From positions 1 through 59,338 of the forward strand of contig JAMFSU010000006.1 of the NCBI GenBank assembly GCA_026225475.1: a DNA stretch of 59,338 nt, read 5' to 3'. The stretch comes from Duganella sp. (GTDB lineage Bacteria > Pseudomonadota > Gammaproteobacteria > Burkholderiales > Burkholderiaceae_D). This document shows positions 7,952 to 17,972 of this stretch, piece after piece (position 1 is the stretch's first letter; each line of letters starts with the position of its first letter). The position numbers and the translations under genes are program-made. Under the pieces are notes generated by a model. It searched no databases, had not been told where the DNA came from, and saw only the letters and a list, made by a program, of their open reading frames with translations.

Positions 7952-10066
7952 TTAGAACTGCTCCCAATCGGCTTCCTTGGCCGCAGTTGGCAGTGCTTTT
8001 GGTGCGGCCGGTAATTTGTTGGCATGGGCTTTTGGCTTTGCCAGCGGCACTTGAATGGTCTTCAACGGTGCCTGGAGGGTCAGGTTGTGCGCATCGTCGA
8101 GCTTGAAGGTGCTGACCGAAGCCGTCAGTTTATGCGCCTGCTCTTGCAGCGATTGCGCAGCGGCAGCCGCTTGTTCCACCAGCGCCGCATTTTGCTGGGT
8201 GGTTTGTTCCATCTGGTTGATGGCATGGTTGACCTGCTCGATACCTTGGCTTTGTTCCTGGCTGGCCGAGCTGATTTCTCCGACGATATCGGTCACGCGC
8301 TTGACGCTGGCGACCACGTCACTCATGGTGGTGCCGGCTTGTTCGACCAGCTTGCTACCGGTTTCCACTTTGTTTACTGAGTCGTCGATCAAGCTTTTGA
8401 TTTCCTTGGCAGCGGACGCCGAGCGTTGCGCCAGGTTGCGCACTTCCGAGGCGACCACGGCGAAGCCACGGCCTTGTTCGCCAGCGCGTGCGGCTTCAAC
8501 TGCCGCGTTCAGGGCCAGGATATTGGTCTGGAAGGCGATGCCGTCAATGACGCTGATGATGTCGACGATCTTGCGCGAAGATGCGTTGATGGAGCCCATG
8601 GTGTCGACTACTTGACCGACCACGACGCCGCCTTGCTGTGCTACTTCCGAGGCGGAAACCGCCAACTGGTTGGCCTGGCGTGCATTGTCGGCGTTTTGTT
8701 TGACGGTCGAGGTCAGTTGTTCCATGGCTGAGGCGGTTTCTTCCAGTGCGCCTGCCTGCTCTTCGGTGCGGCTGGAGAGATCTAGATTGCCGGTGGCGAT
8801 TTCGGTCGAGGCTGTGGTGATCTGCTCGGTGCCTTGGCGGACTTCGGCCACCACTGTGGCCAGGCCATCGCTGATGCCGTTGAAGGCCTGCATCAGTTGG
8901 CCGATTTCATCTTGCTGGCTCACGTTGACGCGGGCGGTCAAATCGCCGCCTGCGATGCGCACCGCAGCTTCTTGTGCGTGTGCCAGCGGACGTGTGACCA
9001 CGCGTTCAATCACAAAGTACAGTACCAGACCGACCAGCAACAGGAACGCCGCACCGAAGAGCATGAAGCGATTGCGCATGGCAGTGATTTCCTTAGTCAC
9101 TTCGGCGGTGTAGGTTTCGCCAGCGATGACCCAGTTCCAGCTGGGGAACTGGCTGAACGCGACGATCTTGTCTTCGCCGTCGTGGCCGCTGGTATTCGGG
9201 TTGTCCCATTGGTAGCGCATGACGCCTTCTTTTTGCGTCAGCATGTCTTTGACAAATTCCTTGCCATTGACATCCTTGAGGTCGAGCAGGTTTTTGCCTT
9301 CACCCTGCGGGCTGGCGATCAGGGTGCCGAAATCCTTGCCTGGCTTGCCATTGAGGACATAGAAATAGCCGGTCTCACCGATCTTGAGCGCCTTGATCTT
9401 GTCGGTCAGCGCCTTGATGTCGGCGCTGATGTCGACGCCCACGTAGAGCGCACCGATGACGCCGCCGGCGGCGTCTTTGATCGGCACGTATTTGGTGATG
9501 TATTGCTTGCCAAACAGCGTGGCAATGCCGCTGTAAGGCTTGTCGGCCAGCAATGCGGCGTAGCCAGGATGAGTTCGGTCGAGCAGGGTGCCGACGGCGC
9601 GCTCACCATTTTCTTTTTTGACGGAAGTCGAGATGCGGACAAAGTCATCGCCCGTCTTGGCAAAGATAGTTGCGGTCACGCCCGTCTGTGTGGTGAAACG
9701 GTCGGGGATGGCGAAGTCGAGATTGAGGTCAGTGCCACCATTTTTCAGTACTGGCGTGGCTTTGTCGCCAATTTGCACGGTCCGGCTGGCATCGAGCGTG
9801 AACTGCTCGGGGAAGGCATTGGTGAACATGGTGGAGAAGCGGCCCACCTGACTATTCATGGAGCGGTCGAACATCTCTACCATGTTGACGACGCCATGCG
9901 TCTCGCCCCGGATTTGCGCCATCGAGCGATGTTCCAACATGCTGGAGGTGACATAGCCGATGAGCAGGATGGCGGCAATAAACAAAGCGCCCACCAAACT
10001 GAGCGTGAGAGAGGTGAGCTTAGTGCCGACGGCCCAGCTCCGATAATGGAAGGCAGAGTTTTGCAT
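7952..10066 (-). CDS. Methyl-accepting chemotaxis protein with Cache-type sensor and C-terminal pentapeptide
   Basis: This is an inner-membrane chemoreceptor of 704 residues from the ATG at 10066; longer in-frame starts lie in the promoter region. TM1 is at ~16-40 and TM2 at ~334-354. The ~290-residue periplasmic part has Cache-like motifs ([20 protein letters not shown], then [10 protein letters not shown]), resembling the fused Cache_3/Cache_2 ligand domain. A HAMP domain follows at ~354-408. The signalling domain has the MCP hairpin tip core ([20 protein letters not shown]) and ends ~1 kb later in EADWEQF. The final DWEQF fits the xWxxF pentapeptide that tethers CheR/CheB. It is the only one of the three MCPs here with that tail. 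The ligand is unknown. An unusual palindrome lies 57 bases upstream of the start. Confidence 0.93.
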   Translation of the reverse strand: MQNSAFHYRSWAVGTKLTSLTLSLVGALFIAAILLIGYVTSSMLEHRSMAQIRGETHGVVNMVEMFDRSMNSQVGRFSTMFTNAFPEQFTLDASRTVQIGDKATPVLKNGGTDLNLDFAIPDRFTTQTGVTATIFAKTGDDFVRISTSVKKENGERAVGTLLDRTHPGYAALLADKPYSGIATLFGKQYITKYVPIKDAAGGVIGALYVGVDISADIKALTDKIKALKIGETGYFYVLNGKPGKDFGTLIASPQGEGKNLLDLKDVNGKEFVKDMLTQKEGVMRYQWDNPNTSGHDGEDKIVAFSQFPSWNWVIAGETYTAEVTKEITAMRNRFMLFGAAFLLLVGLVLYFVIERVVTRPLAHAQEAAVRIAGGDLTARVNVSQQDEIGQLMQAFNGISDGLATVVAEVRQGTEQITTASTEIATGNLDLSSRTEEQAGALEETASAMEQLTSTVKQNADNARQANQLAVSASEVAQQGGVVVGQVVDTMGSINASSRKIVDIISVIDGIAFQTNILALNAAVEAARAGEQGRGFAVVASEVRNLAQRSASAAKEIKSLIDDSVNKVETGSKLVEQAGTTMSDVVASVKRVTDIVGEISSASQEQSQGIEQVNHAINQMEQTTQQNAALVEQAAAAAQSLQEQAHKLTASVSTFKLDDAHNLTLQAPLKTIQVPLAKPKAHANKLPAAPKALPTAAKEADWEQF

Positions 10067-10122
10067 GGTAACGGGGTTCTTTTTGTTGCGACGCCGTGGC
10101 GCCGAAAGGCCACAAGAACTTT

Positions 10123-10146
10123 GCATGTGCAAACGTTTGCATATGC
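10123..10146. promoter_or_regulatory. Palindromic operator candidate upstream of the MCP gene
   Basis: A 24-bp near-perfect palindrome centres on GCAAACGTTTGC (10129-10140). The central AACGTT with flanking GC/GC has the form of LacI/PurR-family operators. It lies 57-80 bases upstream of the MCP ATG at 10066, where a repressor or activator could act. No regulator of that family is encoded nearby. Confidence 0.5.
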
Positions 10147-10288
10147 GAGCTAATGCGGAAAGTGCAGAATGGGGCTTTGGGAATCGAGAGCCCGGAGTAT
10201 ACATAAAATCTACGATTCTGACTTTCCATTTCTTCCAAAAATTAGCGTAACCCGTTGTTTTTTAATTAATTTTTGCGGTAAGACCATT

Positions 10289-10317
10289 GAAAAAACACGG
10301 AAAAATTCTTCCGTGAA
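10289..10317 (-). terminator. Intrinsic terminator of the PAS/GGDEF/EAL gene
   Basis: On the minus strand, CACGGAAGAATTTTTCCGTG forms a stem followed by TTTTTT. It lies 18-46 bases after the stop of the gene ending at 10335. Confidence 0.75.
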
Positions 10318-10334
10318 TTATATTTTGACAATAT

Positions 10335-13304
10335 TTACACGAAATCCTGAACGTGAAAATTTGCGAGCCACTTTGGGACGTGTTGTGCGTGCATCGGACG
10401 TGAAAACAGGTAGCCCTGTGCCACATTGCAACCTTGCAGTTTGAGCATGTCGTATTGTTGCCGGTCTTCCACACCTTCTGCCACGACGGTCAGATTGAGG
10501 CTTTCGCCGATGCGAATGACGGCATGGGTCAATGCCAGCACGGTCGGGTCGCGGTTCATGTCGCGCACAAAGCTTTGATCGAGCTTCAATTCGCAGACGG
10601 GCAAGTTGCGCAGATAGCCGAGGCTGGAATAGCCAGTGCCAAAGTCATCCATGGCCAGCTTGATGCCTTGTGCATGGAGTTCATGAATGGTGCGGGTAGT
10701 GCTGGGATTGGTGTCCATCATCACGGTTTCGGTGATTTCCAGAGTCAGGTCGGCTGGTTGCAAGGCGTAGCGCTGCAGTAATCCGGCGATGAAGGAGGGC
10801 AAGTCAAGATCGTGGAAATTGGTCGATGACAAATTGACCGAAATCGATGGCACGGCAACACCTTGTTGACGCCAGTCATGCAGTTGCGAGCAGGCTTGCT
10901 GCAACGCCCATTTGCCGAGTTCGCCTATCAGGCCGCATTCTTCTGCGATCGGGATGAAGCGCGCCGGCGATACCTGACCCAGTTGCGGATCATGCCAGCG
11001 CGCCAAGGCTTCGACGCCATGCAGTAAGCCGCTGTGCATATTGATCTGCGGCTGGTAATGCAATTCAAAATGGCCGCCGCGCAAGGCGTCGCGCAATGCG
11101 CCTTCTAGCGCAAGACGTTCTTGCGCTTGCGTATTCATGTCGTCACTGAAAAAGCTGAAGCGGCCGCGGCTTTTTTCCTTGGTCTGATACATCGCCATAT
11201 CCGCGCGGTGTAGCAGGATTTCGATGGTGTCACCGTTGTCCGGAAACAGGCTGATGCCGATGCTGGCCGATGGCGTCACGCTGACGCTGGCGATATGGCT
11301 AGGCTGTGACAGGGTTGCCTGGATTCGTTTGACGACATCGGTGACGCGATGCAGATCGCATTGCGCCAGCACCACCACGAATTCGTCGCCGGAGAGGCGG
11401 CCGACGATATCCGATTTGCGCGCTTCCAGTTGCAGCCGCGCCGCCACCGTGCGCAGCAATTCATCGCCGGCCTGGTGGCCGAGTGAGTCGTTGATCTGCT
11501 TGAAACGATCAAGGTCAATGAACAGCACGGCCAGTGGCACCTTGGTACGCGCTGCATTAGCCATGGCTTGATTGGCTTTGACCAGCAACAGGCTGCGATT
11601 GGGCAGGCCGGTCAACGAGTCATAGAAGGCCAGTTGATGAATGCGTGAACGCGCTTCTTCCCGTTCCAGCGCCAGCGCGCACAGATGCAGGCTGACATTG
11701 ACCAGTTGGTGGTGCAAGGCGCCCGGCAGCCGCTTGTCGCGATAGTAAAACGCAAAGGTCCCAATCACCCGGCCTTCTGCCGACTTGATGGGGGTTGACC
11801 AGCAAGACTGGAGGCCGAGCGGCAGAGCTACATCGCGGTAGTCTTCCCATAACGGGTCGGAGGCAATGTCGGATACCTCGACTGCCATGCCGCGAAACGC
11901 CGCTGTGCCGCAAGAGCCGACCTTGGGGCCGATGGCCAAGCCTTCCAGCATCTGGGTCAGGATTGGCGGCAGATTGGGCCCTGCCACAGGATGCAGCAAA
12001 CCGGCCTCGTCGACGCGCAGGATCGAGGCAATCAGGTCCGGTGCAATATGCTCCAGTTCCAGGCAGATCATGTTCAAGACTTCCGGCAGGCTGGCTTCGC
12101 GCACCATTGCATTGAGTACTTTGTATTGCAACACTTCATGCATCTTGGTATTGGTGATATCGGTCAGGATGCATACTGCATTGACCAGCTTGCCGGCGTT
12201 GTCGAAAATTGGATTGACCACCACCGAAACCCAGAGTGGCTGTGCATCCTTGTTGAGCATCATTTCTTCGCCGTGAAAGCTGTTGCCTTCGGCGATGACG
12301 GCATAGCAATCGTCGATCAGCTTCAAGATCGGCACTTGTCCTTCGAACAGTTCGCGCGGCCTTTGGCCAATCACTTCCTGGTCTGTGAGGGCAAGCATGC
12401 GGCTGAACCCGATATTGTGAAAGACGATCTGGTTGGCATCGTTGGTAATGAAAACCGCATTGTCGGTTTCATTGATGCCGAGCGACAGCAGATGCAGGTA
12501 TTCGCGGTCGCGTTGTTCGCGCTGCTTGCGATAGGTGACGTCGGAACCGATGCAGATTACCTTGATCGGCTGCCCGGTAGAGTCGAACACCGGGGTGTAG
12601 GTGGCTTCCCACCAGATCGCACGGCCATCGCGGGCAATCCGCTTAAAACGGCCGGAAAAATGCCGGCCTTGACCAAGATCACGCCAGAAGCTGGCATATT
12701 CCTGGCTGCTGACATAGTCTGCTTCGCACAGCATGCTGTGCGGATTGCCGACGATTTCGCGCGGCAGATAACCCATGGTCTTGAGATAGTTGCCGTTGGC
12801 GCCGACGATGGTGCCGCCGGCGCTGAATTCGATGACGCCAAGCGAGCGGTTGAGGGCGCGCAGCACACTATGCTTTTCTTGCGAATCATCGATGTGGGCG
12901 GTGATGTCGGTGGCAATCGAGATTACCTTGTGCAAGCGTCCCTGCGCATCGAGAATCGGATTGCAGGTTGCTTCCAGCCACAAGCGGCTACCGTCGCTGC
13001 GCATGCGTTGCAAGGTGCCGGAGATCACTTCGCCTTGATGCAGGCGGCGCCAGAACTCGGCATATTCAGGAGATTCCGCATGCAGCGGATTGCAGAGCGT
13101 ACGATGATGGCGGCCGATGATCTCGGTTTTTTGGTACGCCATCAGCATCAGGAAATTATCATTGGCGGCCACGATGGTGCCGTCTGGCGCCAGCTCCAGT
13201 ATCGCCATCGAACGCGAAAATGCGGCCAGCAGTGCTTCCTTCTCCTCAAGGGCAGCTCTGCATTGTTGTAAATGCTGGTTGAAGTGCTCGCCATCCATGT
13301 CCAT
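10335..13304 (-). CDS. Multi-PAS/GAF cyclic di-GMP enzyme (GGDEF-EAL)
   Basis: This is a soluble cytoplasmic protein of 989 residues from the ATG at 13304, chosen because AAGGGA precedes it; a longer frame reaches 13334. Three PAS repeats occupy ~25-385, each with the 'IGRHHRTLC / IVGNPHSMLC'-type core and a PAC end. A GAF domain is at ~395-540, a GGDEF domain at ~550-705 and an EAL domain at ~715-975. The GGDEF signature is SGDEF, preceded by an RxxD inhibitory site (RKSD) five residues upstream. The EAL motif (GVEALARW) and the DDFGTGYSSL catalytic loop are intact. The protein could therefore both make and degrade c-di-GMP, with PAS/GAF input. No transmembrane segments are seen. It sits between two MCP genes, suggesting a motility or biofilm role. 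Confidence 0.93.
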   Translation of the reverse strand: MDMDGEHFNQHLQQCRAALEEKEALLAAFSRSMAILELAPDGTIVAANDNFLMLMAYQKTEIIGRHHRTLCNPLHAESPEYAEFWRRLHQGEVISGTLQRMRSDGSRLWLEATCNPILDAQGRLHKVISIATDITAHIDDSQEKHSVLRALNRSLGVIEFSAGGTIVGANGNYLKTMGYLPREIVGNPHSMLCEADYVSSQEYASFWRDLGQGRHFSGRFKRIARDGRAIWWEATYTPVFDSTGQPIKVICIGSDVTYRKQREQRDREYLHLLSLGINETDNAVFITNDANQIVFHNIGFSRMLALTDQEVIGQRPRELFEGQVPILKLIDDCYAVIAEGNSFHGEEMMLNKDAQPLWVSVVVNPIFDNAGKLVNAVCILTDITNTKMHEVLQYKVLNAMVREASLPEVLNMICLELEHIAPDLIASILRVDEAGLLHPVAGPNLPPILTQMLEGLAIGPKVGSCGTAAFRGMAVEVSDIASDPLWEDYRDVALPLGLQSCWSTPIKSAEGRVIGTFAFYYRDKRLPGALHHQLVNVSLHLCALALEREEARSRIHQLAFYDSLTGLPNRSLLLVKANQAMANAARTKVPLAVLFIDLDRFKQINDSLGHQAGDELLRTVAARLQLEARKSDIVGRLSGDEFVVVLAQCDLHRVTDVVKRIQATLSQPSHIASVSVTPSASIGISLFPDNGDTIEILLHRADMAMYQTKEKSRGRFSFFSDDMNTQAQERLALEGALRDALRGGHFELHYQPQINMHSGLLHGVEALARWHDPQLGQVSPARFIPIAEECGLIGELGKWALQQACSQLHDWRQQGVAVPSISVNLSSTNFHDLDLPSFIAGLLQRYALQPADLTLEITETVMMDTNPSTTRTIHELHAQGIKLAMDDFGTGYSSLGYLRNLPVCELKLDQSFVRDMNRDPTVLALTHAVIRIGESLNLTVVAEGVEDRQQYDMLKLQGCNVAQGYLFSRPMHAQHVPKWLANFHVQDFV

Positions 13305-13398
13305 GGGTCGTCCCTTCGTACTGCGTGACTGCATCGGTACGCAATTATTTTGCTCAGTTATCTAAATCTAATGCTTTTTTCTATTCTTTCGCGGTAAG

Positions 13399-13420
13399 GG
13401 AAACCGGTAGGCCGGTTTCC
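13399..13420. terminator. Hairpin downstream of the second MCP gene
   Basis: GGAAACCGG (13399-13407) pairs perfectly with CCGGTTTCC (13412-13420). It lies 12 bases after the MCP stop on the minus strand but has no clear T-run, so it may be a weak or Rho-assisted terminator. Confidence 0.45.
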
Positions 13421-13431
13421 TTTGCCGACGA

Positions 13432-15048
13432 TCAAGCCAGGCGTGACAGAGCGTTGCTGCGCGCGACGGCGGTAACTGATCTGGCGGGTATCGTCGCATC
13501 ATTGGACAATTTGAATACGCTGATCGACTGCGTCAAACGGCCGGCCTGGTCTTGCAGCGATTGCGCTGCAGCGGCAGCCTGCTCAACTAATGCCGCATTT
13601 TGTTGGGTGGTCTGGTCCATTTGGGTGATGGCGTGGTTGATCTGTTCGATGCCGTCGCTTTGTTCCTGGCTGGCGGCAGTGATTTCACCCATGACGTCGG
13701 TGACGCGCTTGACGCTGGCGACCACTTCATCCATGGTCACGCCCGCTTGTGCCACCAAGTGGCTGCCATGGCTGACTTTTTCCACCGAATCATCGATCAG
13801 GCTTTTGATCTCCTTGGCTGCCGAGGCCGAACGTTGCGCCAGGCTGCGCACTTCCGATGCCACTACGGCAAAGCCGCGACCTTGCTCGCCGGCACGTGCA
13901 GCTTCCACTGCGGCATTGAGCGCCAGGATATTGGTCTGAAACGCGATGCCGTCGATCACGCTGATGATGTCGACAATCTTCTTCGACGAATCATTGATGT
14001 TGTTCATGGTCTCGACCACTTGACTGACCACGGCGCCACCTTGCACCGCGACTTGCGAGGCGGAGCTTGCCAATTGATTGGCCTGACGTGCATTGTCGGC
14101 ATTTTGCTTGACGGTCGAGGTGAGTTCTTCCATGGCCGAGGCGGTTTCTTCCAGCGAGCCGGCTTGTTGTTCAGTACGTGAAGACAGATCGAGGTTGCCG
14201 GTGGCGATTTCGCTCGATGCCGTAGCGATCGTGTCGGTGCTGGTCCTGACTTCACCGACAATTTGTTGCAGACGCGTGTTCATGGTGCCCAGCGCGGTCA
14301 ACAGTTTGCCGGTTTCATCGGTGGCGGTGCTGCTGATGCGTGAACGCAGATCGCCAGAGGCCACGGTCTCGGCAATGCCGACCGCATGATGCAGCGGTTG
14401 CGTGATACTGCGCGTGATGACGAACGCGATGGCGATGGCCAGGCCAATTGCGATGACGGTCAATGCCGCAATCAAATTGCGCGCGCCATAGTACTGCTGT
14501 TCAACTTCGTTGCCAGCGTCGACCATCAATTGATCTTGATAGTGAATCAGTTCGCTCAGGGACTTCAGGTATTTTTGCTGCAAGTCGAAGGTGCCGCCGG
14601 CAAACAGCAATTGCAAGGCCTGCTCGCGTTCTCCGGCGTTGATCAATTGGATGACCTTGTCACTGCCAGCGATATAGCTGGTGCGCGCGGTCTGGATCGT
14701 GTTGTAGAGCTCGCGTCCCTTGGTCGACGTGATGCCTTTATCGAGCTTGTCCATGTCGGCAGCAATGGTCTTGAATGCCGGTTGAAATAAGGCTTGTTGC
14801 GCCTTGAGTTGCTCTGGGTCACTCATTAGCAGCAGGTTGCGCGTGGCGCGGATGATCAGGTTTTCCTGGATGATGATCTCATTGGCATATTCGGTCTTGG
14901 GATAGGTTTTCTGAACCACACTGGCCATGTGATCATTGAGCGACGACAGCCGAGTACTACCCAGGATTCCGGTAACGATCAGCAACAGGATCAAGACGCC
15001 AAATCCCAGGCTCAGCCGCATACCGATATTCAAATTGCTGAAACGCAT
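13432..15048 (-). CDS. Methyl-accepting chemotaxis protein, four-helix-bundle sensor type
   Basis: This is an inner-membrane chemoreceptor of 538 residues. The ATG at 15048 follows GGGAGA by six bases; a TTG one codon earlier is not needed. TM1 is at ~11-30. A helical periplasmic domain of ~155 residues resembles the 4HB_MCP sensor (TYPKTEYANEIIIQENLIIRATRNLLL). TM2 is at ~188-208, followed by HAMP and the signalling domain with the conserved tip [20 protein letters not shown]. The C-terminus ends LSRLA without a CheR-binding pentapeptide. The signalling half is almost identical to those of the other two MCPs in the window, which points to duplication. The ligand is unknown. Confidence 0.93.
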   Translation of the reverse strand: MRFSNLNIGMRLSLGFGVLILLLIVTGILGSTRLSSLNDHMASVVQKTYPKTEYANEIIIQENLIIRATRNLLLMSDPEQLKAQQALFQPAFKTIAADMDKLDKGITSTKGRELYNTIQTARTSYIAGSDKVIQLINAGEREQALQLLFAGGTFDLQQKYLKSLSELIHYQDQLMVDAGNEVEQQYYGARNLIAALTVIAIGLAIAIAFVITRSITQPLHHAVGIAETVASGDLRSRISSTATDETGKLLTALGTMNTRLQQIVGEVRTSTDTIATASSEIATGNLDLSSRTEQQAGSLEETASAMEELTSTVKQNADNARQANQLASSASQVAVQGGAVVSQVVETMNNINDSSKKIVDIISVIDGIAFQTNILALNAAVEAARAGEQGRGFAVVASEVRSLAQRSASAAKEIKSLIDDSVEKVSHGSHLVAQAGVTMDEVVASVKRVTDVMGEITAASQEQSDGIEQINHAITQMDQTTQQNAALVEQAAAAAQSLQDQAGRLTQSISVFKLSNDATIPARSVTAVARSNALSRLA

Positions 15049-15333
15049 CAAAATCTCCCATTGTGTACGACATGTGTTGTTGCGGAATTTGCTACCGCTC
15101 TATGAGGCATTATCGGAACGGGCACATGGTTCTTGAGCTTGACATGAAAATAAGTTTTCTTTTCTTTTGCTATGTTGACGGATGGCATTGTTCCCTGTTT
15201 TTAGCCATTGCCAAACTGGTTTGGTGAGTAGTGTATGATTCCCGCGCGGCTTCGATAAATGCATCGAGGAAATGCATCAAAGAAAATGCGTTGTGAAAAC
15301 TCGCTGCATGGTGGCGATCTCTGAAATGGGTTT

Positions 15334-15990
15334 ATGGATTACTTGCAGTTACTGAACGTGCTGTTGCACGTCGACAAGTCGCTTGGCTTTTTGATACAAC
15401 AGTACGGCACGTTGATTTATATGGTGCTGTTTCTGATCATCTTTTGTGAAACTGGTCTGGTAGTAATGCCGTTTCTTCCTGGCGATTCGCTGCTCTTCAT
15501 CGCCGGTACCTTTTGCGCCACTGGCGCGCTCAATATCTGGTTGCTGATCTTCTTGCTGGTGATTGCGGCAGTGACTGGCAATACACTCAATTACTGGATT
15601 GGCAGTGCGGTCGGTCACAAGGTGTTTACCCATCAATACCGCTGGCTCAATCCGGCCGCGCTGGCCAAAACCCATGCCTTCTATGAAAAGCATGGCGGCA
15701 AGACCATCATCCTGGCGCGCTTCACGCCCATCGTGCGCAGCTTTGCTCCTTTTATTGCCGGCGTCTCGGCGATGACCTTTGTCAAATTTCAGTTCTTCAA
15801 CATCATCGGTGCGGTCTTGTGGGTGGCCGGTCTGCTGGTATTCGGTTATCTGTTCGGTAACATGCCGTGGGTGCGCGAGCATCTCAATACGCTGGTGCTC
15901 ATCGGTATGGTTGCCGCTATCTTGCCCATCGTCATTGGTGTGGTGTGGCAGTTGTACCGGAAAGTCTTTGGCAAACGCGACAAGGCATAA
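15334..15990 (+). CDS. DedA family membrane protein
   Basis: This is a 218-residue polytopic inner-membrane protein. Signatures of the DedA/VTT family are visible: FCETGLVVMPFLPGDSLLF near residues 37-56, the GNTLNYWIGSAVG segment, and the FxRFxP-type motif ARFTPIVRSFAPFIAGVSAM. Members are undecaprenyl-phosphate or phospholipid flippases and are needed for membrane homeostasis; the exact substrate here is unknown. The gene stands alone on the plus strand, divergent from an MCP and convergent with the next MCP. The 285-base gap upstream holds its promoter and that of the MCP. Confidence 0.93.
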   Translation: MDYLQLLNVLLHVDKSLGFLIQQYGTLIYMVLFLIIFCETGLVVMPFLPGDSLLFIAGTFCATGALNIWLLIFLLVIAAVTGNTLNYWIGSAVGHKVFTHQYRWLNPAALAKTHAFYEKHGGKTIILARFTPIVRSFAPFIAGVSAMTFVKFQFFNIIGAVLWVAGLLVFGYLFGNMPWVREHLNTLVLIGMVAAILPIVIGVVWQLYRKVFGKRDKA

Positions 15991-15993
15991 AAA

Positions 15994-16013
15994 GCTGCAC
16001 CCCAGTGGCGCAG
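15994..16013 (-). terminator. Terminator of the third MCP gene
   Basis: On the minus strand GCTGCGCC pairs with GGTGCAGC around a short loop and is followed by TTTTT. It lies just after the MCP stop at 16027 and abuts the dedA stop codon on the other strand. Confidence 0.65.
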
Positions 16014-16026
16014 CCTTGAGTGAGCA

Positions 16027-17700
16027 CTATTGCCAACGCTCGGCGCCGGCGGCAAGCCTGGGCTTGACCGGTTTGCCAACCACGCTCAACTGCGGTGCAC
16101 GTGGGGTGATATCGTGACTGGGGCGTCCAGCCTTGTTGGTGTGCACCAACTGCCGCTCATCGAGTTTGAACACGCCGACCACCTTGCTCAATTGCGCTGC
16201 CTGATCCTGTAGCGACTGCGCGGCTGCCGCGGCTTGCTCTACCAATGCGGCGTTTTGCTGGGTGGTTTGATCCATCGCCAAAATTGCCTGGTTGATCTGC
16301 TCGATGCCATTGCTTTGCTCTTTGCCGGCCGAGCTGATCTCACCGACGATATCGGAGACGCGCTTGACGCTGGTAACCACTTCCTCCATGGTCGCGCCTG
16401 CTTGTTCAACCAGCTTGCTGCCGTTGTCGACTTTTTCCACCGAGTCATTGATTAACTGCTTGATTTCTTTGGCGGCGGTGGCGCTGCGTTGCGCCAGACT
16501 ACGCACTTCCGACGCGACCACCGCAAAGCCGCGCCCCTGTTCACCTGCACGAGCTGCTTCCACGGCCGCATTGAGGGCTAGAATATTGGTCTGGAACGCA
16601 ATGCCGTCGATGACGCTGATGATGTCGACGATTTTCTTGGAGGATGCACTGATCGACTCCATCGTATCGACTACCTGACCGACCACATTGCCGCCCTGGG
16701 TGGCGACTGCCGACGCCGATGTCGCCAATTGGTTGGCGGCGCGCGCATGGTCGGCGTTCTGTTTGACAGTGGAGGTGAGTTCTTCCATGGCCGAGGCGGT
16801 CTCTTCGAGTGAGCCGGCCTGTTGTTCTGTGCGCGAGGACAGATCAAGATTGCCGTTGGCGATTTCGGTGCTGGCAGTGGCGATCGTGTCAGTGCCTTGG
16901 CGCACCTGACTGACAATGACTTGCAGATTGCCATTCATGGTTTTCAAGGCATTGAGCAATTGGGCGGTCTCGTCTTTGCCGCTGGCTTCAATATGCGAAG
17001 TCAGGTCGCCGGCGGCGACGGTTTGCGCGATAAGCACGGCACGGTTGAGCGGTATCGTGATGCTGCGCGTAATGGTGTAGGCAATCGCAGCCGCCAACAA
17101 CAAGCCAGCGCTAGCCATGCCGATCAACAAATTGCTGGCGCTGCCATAGGTCTGTTCAACCGTTTCGCCGGCTTCTTGCATCAGGCGGTTTTGCTGTTCG
17201 ATCAATTTGTCGACAGCACCCATATAGGCGCTCTGCACCGGCCGCACATCACTGATGAGCAGATCGATGGCAGTTTCCTTGTTGCCACTGGCCACCAGCG
17301 TCAGAACCTTGTCGCGTTTTTCCAGGTAATTCTTTTGTGCAATGAGCAGATTGGCCAGCAAGGTGCGGCTGGGCGCGTCCGTGAGCTGTTTGTCTAGCCG
17401 GGCCAGTTGTTGCTGGATGGTTTTTTCGGCGCCGACGATACGGTCATTTTCACTTTTTATTTGCTGCGCATCCTTGAGCAGCAAGACATTGCGTACCGAG
17501 CGCGCCACTAGATTGAGTTGGTCGGTGATGTCGCCGGCCATTACGGTGTTGGGATATTTCTGGTGCAGTACGTCTTTCATCTGCACATTGAGATGGGCTA
17601 GCTGGCTGATGCCGGTGCCTGCCATGGCGACCATTAATAACATCAGCAGACCAAAGCCAAGCGCAAGACGACGACTGATCGTGATATTAGCAATTTTCAT
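16027..17700 (-). CDS. Methyl-accepting chemotaxis protein, four-helix-bundle sensor type
   Basis: This is an inner-membrane chemoreceptor of 557 residues. The ATG at 17700 is preceded by AAGGAA; a longer frame to 17805 has no such site. TM1 (ALGFGLLMLLMVAMAGTG) is followed by a helical periplasmic region starting with QKYPNTVMAGDITDQLNL, typical of 4HB_MCP sensors. TM2 is near residue 190 (LLIGMASAGLLLAAAIAY), then HAMP and the conserved signalling hairpin. The tail ends AGAERWQ, which is not a full xWxxF pentapeptide. It is a close paralogue of the MCP at 13432-15048. Its ligand cannot be read from the sequence. Confidence 0.93.
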   Translation of the reverse strand: MKIANITISRRLALGFGLLMLLMVAMAGTGISQLAHLNVQMKDVLHQKYPNTVMAGDITDQLNLVARSVRNVLLLKDAQQIKSENDRIVGAEKTIQQQLARLDKQLTDAPSRTLLANLLIAQKNYLEKRDKVLTLVASGNKETAIDLLISDVRPVQSAYMGAVDKLIEQQNRLMQEAGETVEQTYGSASNLLIGMASAGLLLAAAIAYTITRSITIPLNRAVLIAQTVAAGDLTSHIEASGKDETAQLLNALKTMNGNLQVIVSQVRQGTDTIATASTEIANGNLDLSSRTEQQAGSLEETASAMEELTSTVKQNADHARAANQLATSASAVATQGGNVVGQVVDTMESISASSKKIVDIISVIDGIAFQTNILALNAAVEAARAGEQGRGFAVVASEVRSLAQRSATAAKEIKQLINDSVEKVDNGSKLVEQAGATMEEVVTSVKRVSDIVGEISSAGKEQSNGIEQINQAILAMDQTTQQNAALVEQAAAAAQSLQDQAAQLSKVVGVFKLDERQLVHTNKAGRPSHDITPRAPQLSVVGKPVKPRLAAGAERWQ

Positions 17701-17916
17701 GATTTTCCTTGTTCCATGAAACTGAAAATGATCATGTTGCCCACGCTCAACGACGGTCAATGACTGTCGCGACATTGCATGCCAACATGCAAAAATCCAA
17801 GACAAAATTTAACACTGCGGGCCTTAGCCCGCTTTTGCATCATTGATCATGGGAAGTAAAGACGCAATGAAAATTGGTGGCAGCAGGTCTGCTTGAGGCT
17901 GGGCGGTCACAGAAAC

Positions 17917-17949
17917 AACAACGGCCAGTCAATGCGACTGGCCGTTGTT
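17917..17949 (-). terminator. Intrinsic terminator of amiC
   Basis: A 14-bp perfect stem, AACAACGGCCAGTC (17917-17930) against 17936-17949, has a five-base loop. On the minus strand the right arm runs into GTTGTTGTTT. It sits 23 bases after the amidase stop codon. Confidence 0.8.
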
Positions 17950-17972
17950 GATGTGGGGCAAGAACTGGTGAA

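Noticed and set aside
8834..10153. A 439-codon plus-strand frame antisense to the Cache-type MCP gene
   Set aside because: It is a shadow of the clear MCP reading frame with no recognisable domain.
11991..13271. A 426-codon plus-strand frame antisense to the PAS/GGDEF/EAL gene
   Set aside because: It is a shadow frame without domain motifs; the minus-strand gene is certain.
8160..16830. Three ~600-base stretches of near-identical DNA (about 8160-8760, 13550-14190, 16200-16860)
   Set aside because: They are the conserved signalling domains of the three MCP genes, not a mobile repeat.
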